Notes: generated from the letters alone by a model not told the origin. Shown: positions 37,884 to 46,776, counted from the stretch's first letter. The stretch: 64,000 nucleotides of DNA from Eikenella halliae (GCF_001648475.1 NZ_LXSQ01000007.1:62001-126000), one strand, 5' to 3'. Program-made: numbers and translations.

Positions 37884-40138
37884 CAGACTCCTTCCAGTTC
37901 AATCGCGTTCATCAGCCCGCCCAACGCGGCGTTGGCCGGATGCTGCGGCAGGTGGACGACGTTGGGCGGCAATATGTTGTCGGCCATTACGGTTACGCGC
38001 ACGCGGCTGCCGTTCTGCACAGCTTCGGCGGTTGTGCCGTCGGCGAGGCCGAGCGCGGCCAGCGTATCGGGATGGACGCGGGCGGCGGGCACTTGGGCGT
38101 GCGAGGTTTGCTGCAGCGCTTCGGCGCGGCGCACGATGGCGTCGGTGTGGTAGATGCCGACGCCGCCGGTGCGGATCAGGCCTGCGGCGGCAGGCGCGGC
38201 TTCGCCCTGCCAGTTGCTGCGGTTGTTCAGTTTTTCAGGTAGCCTTTGGGCATCCAGCGCGTCGTGCAGGATTTGCTCACTGCTGTCGTATTCGAAGCCT
38301 TCCAGCTCCAGCAGATTGCCCAGTACGCGCAGGATTTTCCACAGCGGGCGGCTTTCGCCCAAGCCTTTTACTACGCCGTGGAAGGATTGCAGACGGCCTT
38401 CCATATTGACGAAGCTGCCGGAAGTTTCGGTGAACGGGGCAATCGGCAGCAGCACGTCGCACACGTCGAGCAGGGTATCGCTGACGAACGGGGTGAACGC
38501 CATCACGCTCTTGGCCTGTTTCAGCGCGGCCACGGCGGCGGCTCCGCCCGCCACGTCGGCTTCCGGCTCAACGTTGAGCAGCAGCACGGCCTGTTTCGGC
38601 GCGGCAATCATTTCGGCAATGCTGCCGCTGTCGGCATTCAGCAAATCCGCGCCCACGCTGTTGGCCGCCTGCGGCAGGATGCCGAATGACGCGCCGGTTT
38701 GTTCGGCCAGCCTTTGCGCGGCGGCGTAAATCGCGGCGTAGTCGGGGTGGTTTTGCGCTTCCGCACCGAGCAGGACGGCGGCTTTTTCCGCGTCTTTCAA
38801 ACCGGCGTGAATCGGGTTGGCGGCATCGGCGGACAGGGTTTTCAGGTAGCCTGCCCATTGGTTCGGATGCAGGGTTTCCTGTGCGGCCAAGGGCATATGC
38901 AGTTGCTCTTTACGCGCGGCTACCACGCTGATTTTGCTGCCTTGGTTGGCCGCCACGCGCAGGCGGGCGGTGAGCAGCGGCTGCTCTTGGCGCAGGTTCG
39001 CGCCCACCACCAACACGGCTTGCGCATCGGAAAGGTCAGCGATATTGCAGCCCAGCCATTGCGCGCCTTGCAACGTGCCTTTCAGACGGCCGTCTTGTTC
39101 GCGCAGGCGGGTGGCAAAGTGGCGGCTGCCGATGCCGTTAGCCAGTTTTTTCGCCAGATAGAGTTCTTCCAACGTGTTCATCGGGTTGGCCCAAAAGCCG
39201 ATTTGCTCTTGGTTGCCGTCTTTGGTGATGCATTCGATGCCGTTGCGCACGTATTCGAGCGCGGTTTGCCAGTCCACATCGATCCATTCGCCGCCCTGCT
39301 TGATTTTCGGGTTTTTCAGACGGCTTTCGTGGTTCAGGCCTTCGTAGGCGAAGCGGTCGCGGTCGGACAGCCAGCATTCGTTGATGGCTTCGTTTTCCAG
39401 CGGCAACACGCGGCGAACGGTGTGTTCTTTGGTTTGCACGATCAGGTTGCTGCCCAATGCGTCGTGGGCAGACACGGATTTGCGGCGGTTCAATTCCCAT
39501 GAGCGGGCGTTGAAGCGGAAAGGTTTGCTGGTGAGCGCGCCCACGGGGCAGAGGTCGATGACGTTGCCAGAAAGTTCGGTTTCCACGGCGCGGCCGATGA
39601 AGGTGAGGATTTCGGAATGTTCGCCGCGGTTGGCGATGCCGATTTCCTGGTTGCCGGCGATTTCTTCGGTAAACCGCACGCAGCGGGAGCAGTGGATACA
39701 GCGGCTCATTTCCTGCGTGGAAATCAGCGGACCCATTTCTTTGGCCACCACAGCGCGTTTGGCTTCGGTGTAGCGGGTGGTGGATTTGCCGTAGCCGACG
39801 GCCAAATCTTGCAGCTGGCATTCGCCGCCCTTGTCGCACACGGGGCAGTCGAGCGGGTGGTTGATGAGCAGGAATTCCATCACGCCTTCCTGCGCTTGTT
39901 TGGCCATTTTGGAATGGGTGTGCACCACCATGCCGTCGGTTACCGGTGTGGCGCAGGCGGGCAGCGGCTTGGGCGCTTTTTCCACTTCCACCAGGCACAT
40001 GCGGCAGCTGGCGGCGATGGAAAGTTTTTTGTGGTAACAGAAGTGGGGGATGTAGGTGCCGAGCTTCTGCGCCGCTTCAATCACGGTCGCGCCCTGCTCT
40101 ACCGATACTTCCTTACCGTCAATGCTGATTTGTAACAT
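37883..40138 (-). CDS. nuoG: NADH-quinone oxidoreductase subunit G
   Basis: 751 aa. N-terminal ferredoxin domain with a 2Fe-2S site (HFCYHKKLSIAASCRMC, PACATPV), the His-ligated 4Fe-4S site (HPLDCPVCDKGGECQLQ), and two 4Fe-4S sites starting CIHCSRCVRF. The rest is a molybdopterin-oxidoreductase-like scaffold. The gene is a dialect mosaic: eikDUS words are read in frame at about 38229 and 38838 (RLPEKLNN, AGYLKTL), and Neisseria-type cores at about 39080 and 39315. Confidence 0.95.
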   Translation of the reverse strand: MLQISIDGKEVSVEQGATVIEAAQKLGTYIPHFCYHKKLSIAASCRMCLVEVEKAPKPLPACATPVTDGMVVHTHSKMAKQAQEGVMEFLLINHPLDCPVCDKGGECQLQDLAVGYGKSTTRYTEAKRAVVAKEMGPLISTQEMSRCIHCSRCVRFTEEIAGNQEIGIANRGEHSEILTFIGRAVETELSGNVIDLCPVGALTSKPFRFNARSWELNRRKSVSAHDALGSNLIVQTKEHTVRRVLPLENEAINECWLSDRDRFAYEGLNHESRLKNPKIKQGGEWIDVDWQTALEYVRNGIECITKDGNQEQIGFWANPMNTLEELYLAKKLANGIGSRHFATRLREQDGRLKGTLQGAQWLGCNIADLSDAQAVLVVGANLRQEQPLLTARLRVAANQGSKISVVAARKEQLHMPLAAQETLHPNQWAGYLKTLSADAANPIHAGLKDAEKAAVLLGAEAQNHPDYAAIYAAAQRLAEQTGASFGILPQAANSVGADLLNADSGSIAEMIAAPKQAVLLLNVEPEADVAGGAAAVAALKQAKSVMAFTPFVSDTLLDVCDVLLPIAPFTETSGSFVNMEGRLQSFHGVVKGLGESRPLWKILRVLGNLLELEGFEYDSSEQILHDALDAQRLPEKLNNRSNWQGEAAPAAAGLIRTGGVGIYHTDAIVRRAEALQQTSHAQVPAARVHPDTLAALGLADGTTAEAVQNGSRVRVTVMADNILPPNVVHLPQHPANAALGGLMNAIELEGV

Positions 40139-40181
40139 GGTGTATTTCCTACGTTACGGGTATTTAAAATTTTTCGTTGTG

Positions 40182-40265
40182 AGGCCGTCTGAAAAAAGGC
40201 GGCGGCCTGCGGGCTGTGTTTCAGGCAGCCTGTTTTCAGACGGCCTTTTTGCTTTCAGGTAGCCC
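40182..40265 (-). repeat. Uptake-word cluster of three dialects between nuoF and nuoG
   Basis: AGGCCGTCTGAAAAAA at 40182, TTTCAGGCAGCCTG at about 40219 (inverse of AGGCTGCCTGAAA), TTTTCAGACGGCCTTTTT at about 40233 and TTTCAGGTAGCCC at about 40254. The AG-DUS pair (40182/40235) forms an inverted repeat around the middle word; a T-run on the minus strand is possible, which would be odd inside an operon. Confidence 0.75.
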
Positions 40266-40279
40266 AATTATTCCGGCAG

Positions 40280-41575
40280 CTAGCACCACTTGTGCTCTTT
40301 CATCGGTTTGCCGTGTTCGATGTAGTGGACGAATTCGTCGCGATAGTGCTTCATGAAACCGCGCACGGGGAAAACGGCGGCGTCGGCAAGGGCGCAGATG
40401 GTACGGCCGGCCATGTTGTTGCCGATGCTTTCTAAAAGTTCGAGGTCTTCCATGCGGCCTTGGCCGTTTACGATGCGGTGAACGATGCGGTAGAGCCAGC
40501 CGGTGCCTTCGCGGCAGGGAGTACATTGGCCGCAGGATTCTTCGAAGTAGAAGTAACTCAATCTTTCCAATGCCTTAACCATGCACACGTCTTCATCCAT
40601 CACGATGACCGCGCCGGAACCGAGCATGGAACCGGCTTTGGCGATGGCGTCGTAGTCCATGGTGAGGGTCATCATCATGTCACCGGGAATCACGGGCGAA
40701 GAGGAGCCGCCCGGAATAACGGCTTTCAGTTTTTTACCACCGCGCACGCCGCCTGCCATGGCCAAAAGGTCGGCAAAGGGCGTGCCGAGCGGCACTTCGT
40801 AGTTGCCCGGGCGTTCCACGTGGCCGGATACGGAAAAGAGTTTGGTACCGCCTGCGTTGGGAATGCCTTTATCGGCAAAGGTTTGACCGCCGTCGCGGAT
40901 AATAAAGGGAACAGAGGCGAAAGTTTCGGTGTTGTTGATGGTGGTGGGTTTGCCAAACAAACCGAACGAAGCCGGGAACGGAGGTTTGAAGCGCGGCTGG
41001 CCTTTTTTGCCTTCGAGCGATTCGAGCAGCGCGGTTTCTTCACCGCAGATGTATGCACCGTAGCCGTGGTGGGCGAAGAGTTCGAAATCGAAGCCGCTGC
41101 CCAGGATGTTTTTGCCAAGGAAGCCTGCTTCCCGGGCTTCGGCCAGAGCGGCTTCAAAGCGTTGATAGCCTTCAAAGATTTCGCCGTGAATGTAGTTGTA
41201 ACCGGCACACGCGCCCATGGCATAGCCGCCGATAATCATGCCTTCAATCAGGGCATGCGGATTGAAACGGATGATGTCGCGGTCTTTGAAGGTGCCGGGC
41301 TCGCCTTCGTCGGTGTTGCAGACGATGTATTTTTCGCCGGGGAAGGAACGGGGCATGAAGCTCCATTTCAGGCCGGACGGGAAGCCGGCACCGCCGCGCC
41401 CACGCAGGCCGGAAGTTTTAACTTCGGCAATCACGTCGTCTTGCGGCGTTTTTTCGGCCAAAATTTTACGCAGGGCGGTGTAGCCGCCGCGTTTGACGTA
41501 TTCGTCCAGCGTCCAGCAATCGGGATTGGCGGTATCCACTTGGTCAAAAATCACGCCTGATTGGTAAATAGCCAT
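40280..41575 (-). CDS. nuoF: NADH-quinone oxidoreductase subunit F
   Basis: 431 aa. NADH/FMN site: GLRGRGGAGFPSGLKW, NTDEGEPGTFKDRDI, GAGAYICGEETAL-type loop (GYGAYICGEETALLES). The 4Fe-4S N3 site is SCGQCTPCREG plus a later Cys (TICALADA). It accepts hydride from NADH and passes electrons to NuoE/NuoG. Confidence 0.95.
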   Translation of the reverse strand: MAIYQSGVIFDQVDTANPDCWTLDEYVKRGGYTALRKILAEKTPQDDVIAEVKTSGLRGRGGAGFPSGLKWSFMPRSFPGEKYIVCNTDEGEPGTFKDRDIIRFNPHALIEGMIIGGYAMGACAGYNYIHGEIFEGYQRFEAALAEAREAGFLGKNILGSGFDFELFAHHGYGAYICGEETALLESLEGKKGQPRFKPPFPASFGLFGKPTTINNTETFASVPFIIRDGGQTFADKGIPNAGGTKLFSVSGHVERPGNYEVPLGTPFADLLAMAGGVRGGKKLKAVIPGGSSSPVIPGDMMMTLTMDYDAIAKAGSMLGSGAVIVMDEDVCMVKALERLSYFYFEESCGQCTPCREGTGWLYRIVHRIVNGQGRMEDLELLESIGNNMAGRTICALADAAVFPVRGFMKHYRDEFVHYIEHGKPMKEHKWC

Positions 41576-41620
41576 TTTGGTGTGCCTATGTGTTTCGGTT
41601 TCTGCTGCGGCCTTGTCGGT

Positions 41621-41761
41621 TTCAGACGGCCTGTCAATATTGCGGTGTTTTTCAGGTAGCCTGTTAGGCCGTCTGAAAAAGGGTTTTCTGTTTTCTTTCT
41701 GTTCGGTTTCGAGGCGACCTGCGTTGGTTTTTCAGACGGCCTTTGCGGTTTCAGGTAGCCT
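41621..41761 (-). repeat. Dense mixed-dialect uptake-word block between nuoE and nuoF
   Basis: Three Neisseria-type words (41621, 41666, 41731) and two inverse Eikenella words (about 41650 and 41750) lie in 140 bp. At 41648-41680 an inverse eikDUS and a forward AG-DUS form a hybrid hairpin. It is the highest density of AG-DUS in the window. Confidence 0.85.
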
Positions 41762-42235
41762 CTAACCCAATTCAGCGAGTTTGGCTTCAATCGCTTCTTC
41801 AGTCATGAAGCTGCACATTTTGTGGTTGTTCAGGAGCATCACGGGGGCATCGCCGCATGCGCCCATGCACTCGCCTTCGACCAAAGTGAATTTACCGTCG
41901 GGCGTGGTTTCGCCGTAGCCGATGCCGAGTTTTTTCTTCAGGTATTCGCCGGCATCCACGCCGCCACGCAAGGCGCAAGGGAGGTTGGTGCAGACAGTGA
42001 GTTTGTATTTGCCGATAGGCTTGAGATCGTACATATTGTAAAAGGTGGCAACCTCATAGGCCTGCACGGGAGGGATACCGATGTAGTCGGCAACAAATTC
42101 GATGGTTTCGGGGGCGAGCCAGCCTTTTTCGGTTTGGGCGATACGCAGTGCCCCCATGATGGCGGAGCGGTGGCGATCAGCCGGGTATTTGGCCAATTCG
42201 GTATCGATTTGTTTCAAGGATTCTGCGGATAACAT
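41762..42235 (-). CDS. nuoE: NADH-quinone oxidoreductase subunit E
   Basis: 157 aa thioredoxin-like protein with the N1a 2Fe-2S ligands in CTNLPCALRGG and GECMGACGDAPVMLLN. The N-terminal helical bundle includes IPPVQAYEVATFYNMY. Its start overlaps the nuoD stop by 1 bp (TAATG-type junction). Confidence 0.95.
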   Translation of the reverse strand: MLSAESLKQIDTELAKYPADRHRSAIMGALRIAQTEKGWLAPETIEFVADYIGIPPVQAYEVATFYNMYDLKPIGKYKLTVCTNLPCALRGGVDAGEYLKKKLGIGYGETTPDGKFTLVEGECMGACGDAPVMLLNNHKMCSFMTEEAIEAKLAELG

Positions 42236-43491
42236 TAGCGGTCTACCTCTCCGAATACGATATCTTGCGTGCCGATGATGGCAACGACGTCGGCGAGCAT
42301 GTGGCCTTTGGCCATTTCGTCCATACCTTGCAGGTGGGCGAAGCCGGGGGCGCGGATTTTCAGGCGATAGGGTTTGTTGGCGCCGTCTGAAATGATGTAT
42401 ACGCCGAATTCGCCTTTGGGGTGTTCCACGGCGGTGTAGGTTTCACCCTCGGGCACGTGCATGCCTTCGGTAAACAGTTTGAAGTGGTGGATAAGGTCTT
42501 CCATGCCGAACTTCATTTCGGTGCGCTTGGGCGGGGCAACTTTGTGGTCGTCCACGATGACGGGGCCAGGATTAACACGCAGCCAATCGACACACTGCTG
42601 AATGATGCGCACGGATTGGCGCATTTCGTTGATGCGGCAAAGGTAGCGGTCGTAGCAGTCGCCGTTTACGCCGACGGGGATGTCGAAATCCATTTTGTCA
42701 TAAACTTCGTAGGGCTGTTTTTTGCGCACATCCCATTCGATGCCCGAGCCGCGCAGCATCACGCCGGTGAAGCCTTTTTGCAGGGCGCGTTCGGGGGAGA
42801 CCACGCCGATGCCGACGGTACGCTGTTTCCAGATGCGGTTGTCGGTGAGCAGGGTTTCGAGGGTGTCGATGCGGCCGGGGAAGCGTTGGCAGAAGGCTTC
42901 GATAAAGTCGAGCATGGTGCCTTCGCGGGCTTCATTGAGCTCTTTCAACACTTTGGCGTTGCGGAATTTGCTGGCTTCGTATTTCGGCATGAAGTCGGGC
43001 AGGTCGCGGTATACGCCACCGGGGCGGAAATAGGCGGCGTGCATGCGCGCACCGGAAACGGCTTCGTACAAATCCATCAGTTCTTCGCGGTCGCGGAAGG
43101 CGTAGAGGATGGCGGTCATTGCGCCGATATCGAGGGCGTGCGAGCCGATGCCCATCAGGTGGTTCAGAATGCGGGTTACTTCCGCAAACATGGTGCGGAT
43201 GTATTTGGCGCGGATGGGAATATCGATACCGAGCAGTTTTTCCACGGCCAAGCAGTAGGCCTGCTCGTTTACCATCATGGAAACGTAGTCCAACCTATCC
43301 ATATACGGCAGGGTTTGCAGATAGGTTTTGGTCTCGGCAAGTTTTTCTGTGCCGCGATGCAGCAGGCCGATGTGCGGATCGGCGCGGACGATGGTTTCGC
43401 CTTCCAGCTCCAAAATCATGCGCAATACGCCGTGGGCGGCGGGGTGCTGCGGGCCGAAGTTAATGGTGTAGTTTCTGAGTTTAGTGGCCAC
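42235..43491 (-). CDS. nuoD: NADH-quinone oxidoreductase subunit D
   Basis: 418 aa, the 49-kDa homologue lining the quinone site. Motifs: NFGPQHPAAHGVLRMILELEGE (quinone-site His), GLLHRGTEKLAE, YMDRLDYVSMMVNEQAY, and the C-terminal DIVFGEVDR. Overlaps nuoC by 11 bp. A Neisseria-type 10-base core lies near 42383. Confidence 0.95.
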   Translation of the reverse strand: MATKLRNYTINFGPQHPAAHGVLRMILELEGETIVRADPHIGLLHRGTEKLAETKTYLQTLPYMDRLDYVSMMVNEQAYCLAVEKLLGIDIPIRAKYIRTMFAEVTRILNHLMGIGSHALDIGAMTAILYAFRDREELMDLYEAVSGARMHAAYFRPGGVYRDLPDFMPKYEASKFRNAKVLKELNEAREGTMLDFIEAFCQRFPGRIDTLETLLTDNRIWKQRTVGIGVVSPERALQKGFTGVMLRGSGIEWDVRKKQPYEVYDKMDFDIPVGVNGDCYDRYLCRINEMRQSVRIIQQCVDWLRVNPGPVIVDDHKVAPPKRTEMKFGMEDLIHHFKLFTEGMHVPEGETYTAVEHPKGEFGVYIISDGANKPYRLKIRAPGFAHLQGMDEMAKGHMLADVVAIIGTQDIVFGEVDR

Positions 43492-44071
43492 CGTAGTTCT
43501 CCTCGCGGACGACGCGCGGGGTAATTTCGCGCGGCTCGATGGTTACAGGCTGATAGATAACGCGTTTTTCGGTTTCGTCGTAACGCATTTCGACATAGCC
43601 GGAAATGGGGAAATCTTTGCGGAAGGGGTGGCCGACAAAGCCGTAATCGGTGAGGATGCGGCGCAGGTCGGGGTGGTTTTCGAAGACGATGCCGTACATA
43701 TCGAAGGCTTCGCGTTCGTACCAATCGGCGCTGTTGTAAATATTGATAACAGATTGAACCAGCGGGAAATCGTCGTTTTCCGCCCACACGCGCACGCGGA
43801 TGCGCTGGTTGTTTTTCACAGACAACAGCTGGCTGACCACGGCAAAGCGTTTGCCCGGCCACGGTTCATTTTTATAGGTGCTGTAATCGACACCGCACAA
43901 ATCCACTAGGAGCTCAAAGTGCATTTCTTCGTGGTCGCGCAGGGTCTGCATGATATCGAGATAGTGTTCGGGGCGGCATTCGACGGTTATTTCATCCAAA
44001 GCCAGCAATACTTTGTCCGCCTTGCCTGCCAAGATGCGCTGTGCCGCGCCGTGTAAATCTTTCGGGTGCAT
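43481..44071 (-). CDS. nuoC: NADH-quinone oxidoreductase subunit C
   Basis: 196 aa, the 30-kDa homologue. Signature ERE-AFDMYGIVFENHPDLRRILTDYGFVGHPFRKDFPISGYVEMRYDE. Separate from nuoD (no CD fusion as in E. coli). Starts 9 bp after nuoB. Confidence 0.95.
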   Translation of the reverse strand: MHPKDLHGAAQRILAGKADKVLLALDEITVECRPEHYLDIMQTLRDHEEMHFELLVDLCGVDYSTYKNEPWPGKRFAVVSQLLSVKNNQRIRVRVWAENDDFPLVQSVINIYNSADWYEREAFDMYGIVFENHPDLRRILTDYGFVGHPFRKDFPISGYVEMRYDETEKRVIYQPVTIEPREITPRVVREENYGGH

Positions 44072-44080
44072 GGTGCGCTC

Positions 44081-44560
44081 CTAGTTACGGGCAATGGTGT
44101 AAGTACGCTTGATTTTGCCTTGAAGCTGAATCAGGCCGTAAATCAAGGCTTCGGCAGTCGGCGGGCAGCCGGGCACGTATACGTCTACCGGCACCACACG
44201 GTCGCAACCGCGCACCACTGAATAGGAATAATGATAATAACCGCCGCCGTTGGCGCACGAACCCATCGACAACACCCAACGCGGCTCGGCCATCTGGTCG
44301 TACACGCGGCGCAGGGCGGGTGCCATTTTATTGGTCAGCGTACCGGCCACAATCATCAAGTCGGATTGGCGTGGCGAGGGACGGAAAATGATACCGAAAC
44401 GGTCGAGGTCGTAACGCGCCATACCGGCATGCATCATTTCCACCGCGCAGCAGGCCAAACCGAAGGTTACCGGCCACAGCGAGCCGGTGCGCACATAGTT
44501 GAGCACCGTATCCGCGCTGGCGGTAACGAAACCTTTATTCAGAATGCCTTCTACTCCCAT
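44081..44560 (-). CDS. nuoB: NADH-quinone oxidoreductase subunit B
   Basis: 159 aa from ATG 44560 (AAAGGAGCG ahead). Ligands of terminal cluster N2: LACCAVEMM, GSCANGGGYY and VPGCPPTAEAL. It passes electrons to quinone. The start lies 10 bp inside the end of nuoA. Confidence 0.95.
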   Translation of the reverse strand: MGVEGILNKGFVTASADTVLNYVRTGSLWPVTFGLACCAVEMMHAGMARYDLDRFGIIFRPSPRQSDLMIVAGTLTNKMAPALRRVYDQMAEPRWVLSMGSCANGGGYYHYSYSVVRGCDRVVPVDVYVPGCPPTAEALIYGLIQLQGKIKRTYTIARN

Positions 44561-44919
44561 TCCAGCGCTCCTTTTTTCCACTCATACACAAAGCCCACAC
44601 CGAGCACGGCGATGAAGACAAACATCGACCAGAAGGCAAACTGCCCCGACTGCGCCAGCAAATCTTTGAACACCACCGCCCACGGAATCATAAACGCCAC
44701 TTCCAAATCGAACAGGATGAACAAAATCGCCACCAAGTAATAGCGCACGTCGAATTTCATACGTGCGTTTTCAAACGCCTCGAAGCCGCACTCGAACGGC
44801 TGGTCTTTTTCGGCATAGTGGCGTTTGCTGCCCAGCAGCGTGCCGAGCAGGATAAACAGCACACCGGCAATCAGGCCGACCAAGATAAAGATAAATACGG
44901 GAAAATAGTTAGCCAACAT
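44551..44919 (-). CDS. nuoA: NADH-quinone oxidoreductase subunit A
   Basis: 122 aa from ATG 44919 (MLANYFPVF); a GTG three codons upstream is in frame but less likely. Three helices with KDQPFECGFEAFENARMKFDVRYYLVAILFILFDLEVAF, the cysteine loop and acidic residues typical of NuoA. First gene of the operon. Confidence 0.95.
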   Translation of the reverse strand: MLANYFPVFIFILVGLIAGVLFILLGTLLGSKRHYAEKDQPFECGFEAFENARMKFDVRYYLVAILFILFDLEVAFMIPWAVVFKDLLAQSGQFAFWSMFVFIAVLGVGFVYEWKKGALEWE

Positions 44920-44967
44920 GGTTTGCACTCTGAAATAGACATAAAAATGCAGGTAAAACCAACTCGT

Positions 44968-44996
44968 ATTGTAACCAAATTTTTTTCCGCATTCAA
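44968..44996 (-). promoter_or_regulatory. Promoter of the nuo operon
   Basis: Minus-strand TTGAAT (44996-44991) and TACAAT (44973-44968) with an ideal 17-bp spacer. The start point is predicted near 44961, giving a leader of about 40 nt before nuoA. It is the best sigma70-type match I found in the window. Confidence 0.7.
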
Positions 44997-45020
44997 AATA
45001 AACAGGCTGGAAAATACAAT

Positions 45021-45052
45021 ATTATCATTACATTATAATGATAATAATTTTC
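45021..45052 (-). promoter_or_regulatory. Fur-box-like site upstream of the nuo promoter
   Basis: The 19 bases at 45034-45052 match the classical Fur consensus GATAATGATAATCATTATC at 16 positions. The same region contains a perfect 10-bp inverted repeat ATTATCATTA/TAATGATAAT (45021-45030 and 45036-45045). Its centre is about 80 bp upstream of the predicted start, an activator-like position. Fur is reported to activate the nuo promoter in Neisseria meningitidis. Confidence 0.6.
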
Positions 45053-45209
45053 TATATTAAAATTATGCAGGTAATCCTTAGAATATTCCGATCAGTTCTG
45101 ATTTAAATCAACGCTATAAGTTTATCCGTATAAAATATATGGATATGACGCATAATTGACCAACCGCAGGCTACCTGAAAGCAGTTTGTCGCCTCAGTGC
45201 AAAAGCGTG

Positions 45210-45350
45210 TAGAATGCGGCGGTTTGCTATTGATGCCAGATTGGGGCTTCAAATTTATGGATCCTTCCGGTTCCCACAAGATTCTGTTTTTCCTTATTTA
45301 TTCTTCCTGATTTCTCCCGTGCGCCATTACCGTGATGCACGGTAAGGAGT
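45210..45350 (+). promoter_or_regulatory. mgtE leader with a hairpin overlapping the ribosome-binding site
   Basis: A weak promoter candidate is TTGTCG (45186-45191) and TAGAAT (45210-45215), 18 bp apart. Just before the gene, TTACCGTG (45327-45334) and CACGGTAA (45338-45345) form a perfect 8-bp stem with a 3-nt loop. The right arm takes up the first two bases of AAGGAG (45344-45349). Upstream CTCC could extend the pairing over GGAG. I recognise no known magnesium riboswitch. Confidence 0.45.
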
Positions 45351-45354
45351 GCGC

Positions 45355-46776
45355 ATGCCTACCCTACTGCCCTCTTCCGAACAGCCGCAGATCGATACCG
45401 CCCGTATCCACGAACTGGCCGACGCCCTGCTGCCGGTGTATGACACCATCCGGCCCGACAGCGTGCTGGACAACCCCTATTTAAACAGCTGCCTGGCCGA
45501 ACTCATCGAAATCCTGCACGAGCTGCATCCGGCCGATATTGCTGCCGTACTCGAATCGCTGCCGCTGCAATCCCGTCTTTTGGTATGGAAACTGGTGGAG
45601 CCGGAGAGCGACGGCTCCATCCTGTTGGAAGTATCCGATGCCGTCCGCGAATCTCTGATTGAAAACATGGAGCGGCAGGAAATCCTGGCTGCCGTAGAAG
45701 ACATGGACGTGGACGACTTGGCTGAGCTGGCCGACGACCTGCCGCGCCAAATTGTGGCCGAAGCCCTGCAATCATTGGGCGAGGAAGAACGCGCCCAAGT
45801 GCAGGCCTCCATGTCGTTTGCCGACGACCAAGTGGGTGCCATCATGGACTTCGAGCTGGTAAGCATCCGTGCTGATGTTACCTGCGAAGTGGTACTGCGC
45901 TACCTGCGCCGCTTCGAGAGCCTGCCCAACCACACCGACAAAATCTTCGTGGTCGACGAAAACGACGTCTTGCAAGGCGTATTGCCCATCCGCAAGCTCC
46001 TCGTGGCCGATCCCGACGAAATCGTGGAGCACATCATGGCGCGCGACATTGTGCGATTCCGCCCCGAAGACAACACCGAAGAAGCCGCGCAAGCGTTTGA
46101 GCGTTACGACTTGGTAACCGCGCCCGTGACCGATGCCGATGGTAAGCTTATCGGCCGCCTGACCGTGGACGAAATGGTGGACGTGATTCGTGAAGAAACC
46201 GAAGCCGATATGTTGAACATGGCCGGTTTGCAGGAAGACGAAGACCTGTTCGCGCCCGTGCTTGATTCCGTGAAAAACCGCTGGATGTGGCTGGCCATCA
46301 ACCTCTGCACCGCCTTCCTCGCTAGCCGCGTCATCGGCGCATTCGAAGGCAGCATTGCTCAAATTGTCGCCCTGGCCGCGCTGATGCCGATTGTGGCCGG
46401 TATCGGCGGTAACTCCGGCAACCAAACCATCACCATGATCGTACGTGCCATGGCTATGGGGCAGCTTTCAGGTAGCCAGGCGCTGTACCTGTTGCGCAAA
46501 GAAGTGGGGGTGGCGCTGATCAACGGCGTGATTTGGGGCGGCGTGATGGGCGTGGTGGCCTGGCTGCTGTATAAAAACATCGGCATCGGCCTGGTGATGG
46601 TGGCCGCCATGACGCTAAACCTGCTGCTCGCCGCCACCGTGGGCGTGCTGATTCCGGTGATCATGGATAAACTCGGTCGCGATCCGGCACTGGGCAGCTC
46701 GGTGCTGATTACCGCCGTTACCGACTCCGGCGGCTTCCTGATCTTCCTCGGGCTGGCTACGATATTTTTGCTTTAA
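45355..46776 (+). CDS. mgtE: Magnesium transporter MgtE
   Basis: 473 aa from ATG 45355 with AAGGAG 5 bp upstream; a GTG at 45349 abuts the site and is unlikely. Layout: N-terminal superhelical domain (about 10-130, many acidic residues: AAVEDMDVDDLAELADDLP), two CBS domains (about 135-260), then five membrane helices with the pore signature PIVAGIGGNSGNQTITMIVRAMA. It is a Mg2+-gated Mg2+ channel. An uptake-like word is read in frame as LSGSQ. It diverges from nuo. Confidence 0.93.
   Translation: MPTLLPSSEQPQIDTARIHELADALLPVYDTIRPDSVLDNPYLNSCLAELIEILHELHPADIAAVLESLPLQSRLLVWKLVEPESDGSILLEVSDAVRESLIENMERQEILAAVEDMDVDDLAELADDLPRQIVAEALQSLGEEERAQVQASMSFADDQVGAIMDFELVSIRADVTCEVVLRYLRRFESLPNHTDKIFVVDENDVLQGVLPIRKLLVADPDEIVEHIMARDIVRFRPEDNTEEAAQAFERYDLVTAPVTDADGKLIGRLTVDEMVDVIREETEADMLNMAGLQEDEDLFAPVLDSVKNRWMWLAINLCTAFLASRVIGAFEGSIAQIVALAALMPIVAGIGGNSGNQTITMIVRAMAMGQLSGSQALYLLRKEVGVALINGVIWGGVMGVVAWLLYKNIGIGLVMVAAMTLNLLLAATVGVLIPVIMDKLGRDPALGSSVLITAVTDSGGFLIFLGLATIFLL

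Noticed and set aside
45060..45354. Known Mg2+ riboswitch (M-box or mgtA type) upstream of mgtE
   Set aside because: I could not find the conserved core of either class; only a short hairpin near the ribosome-binding site is present.
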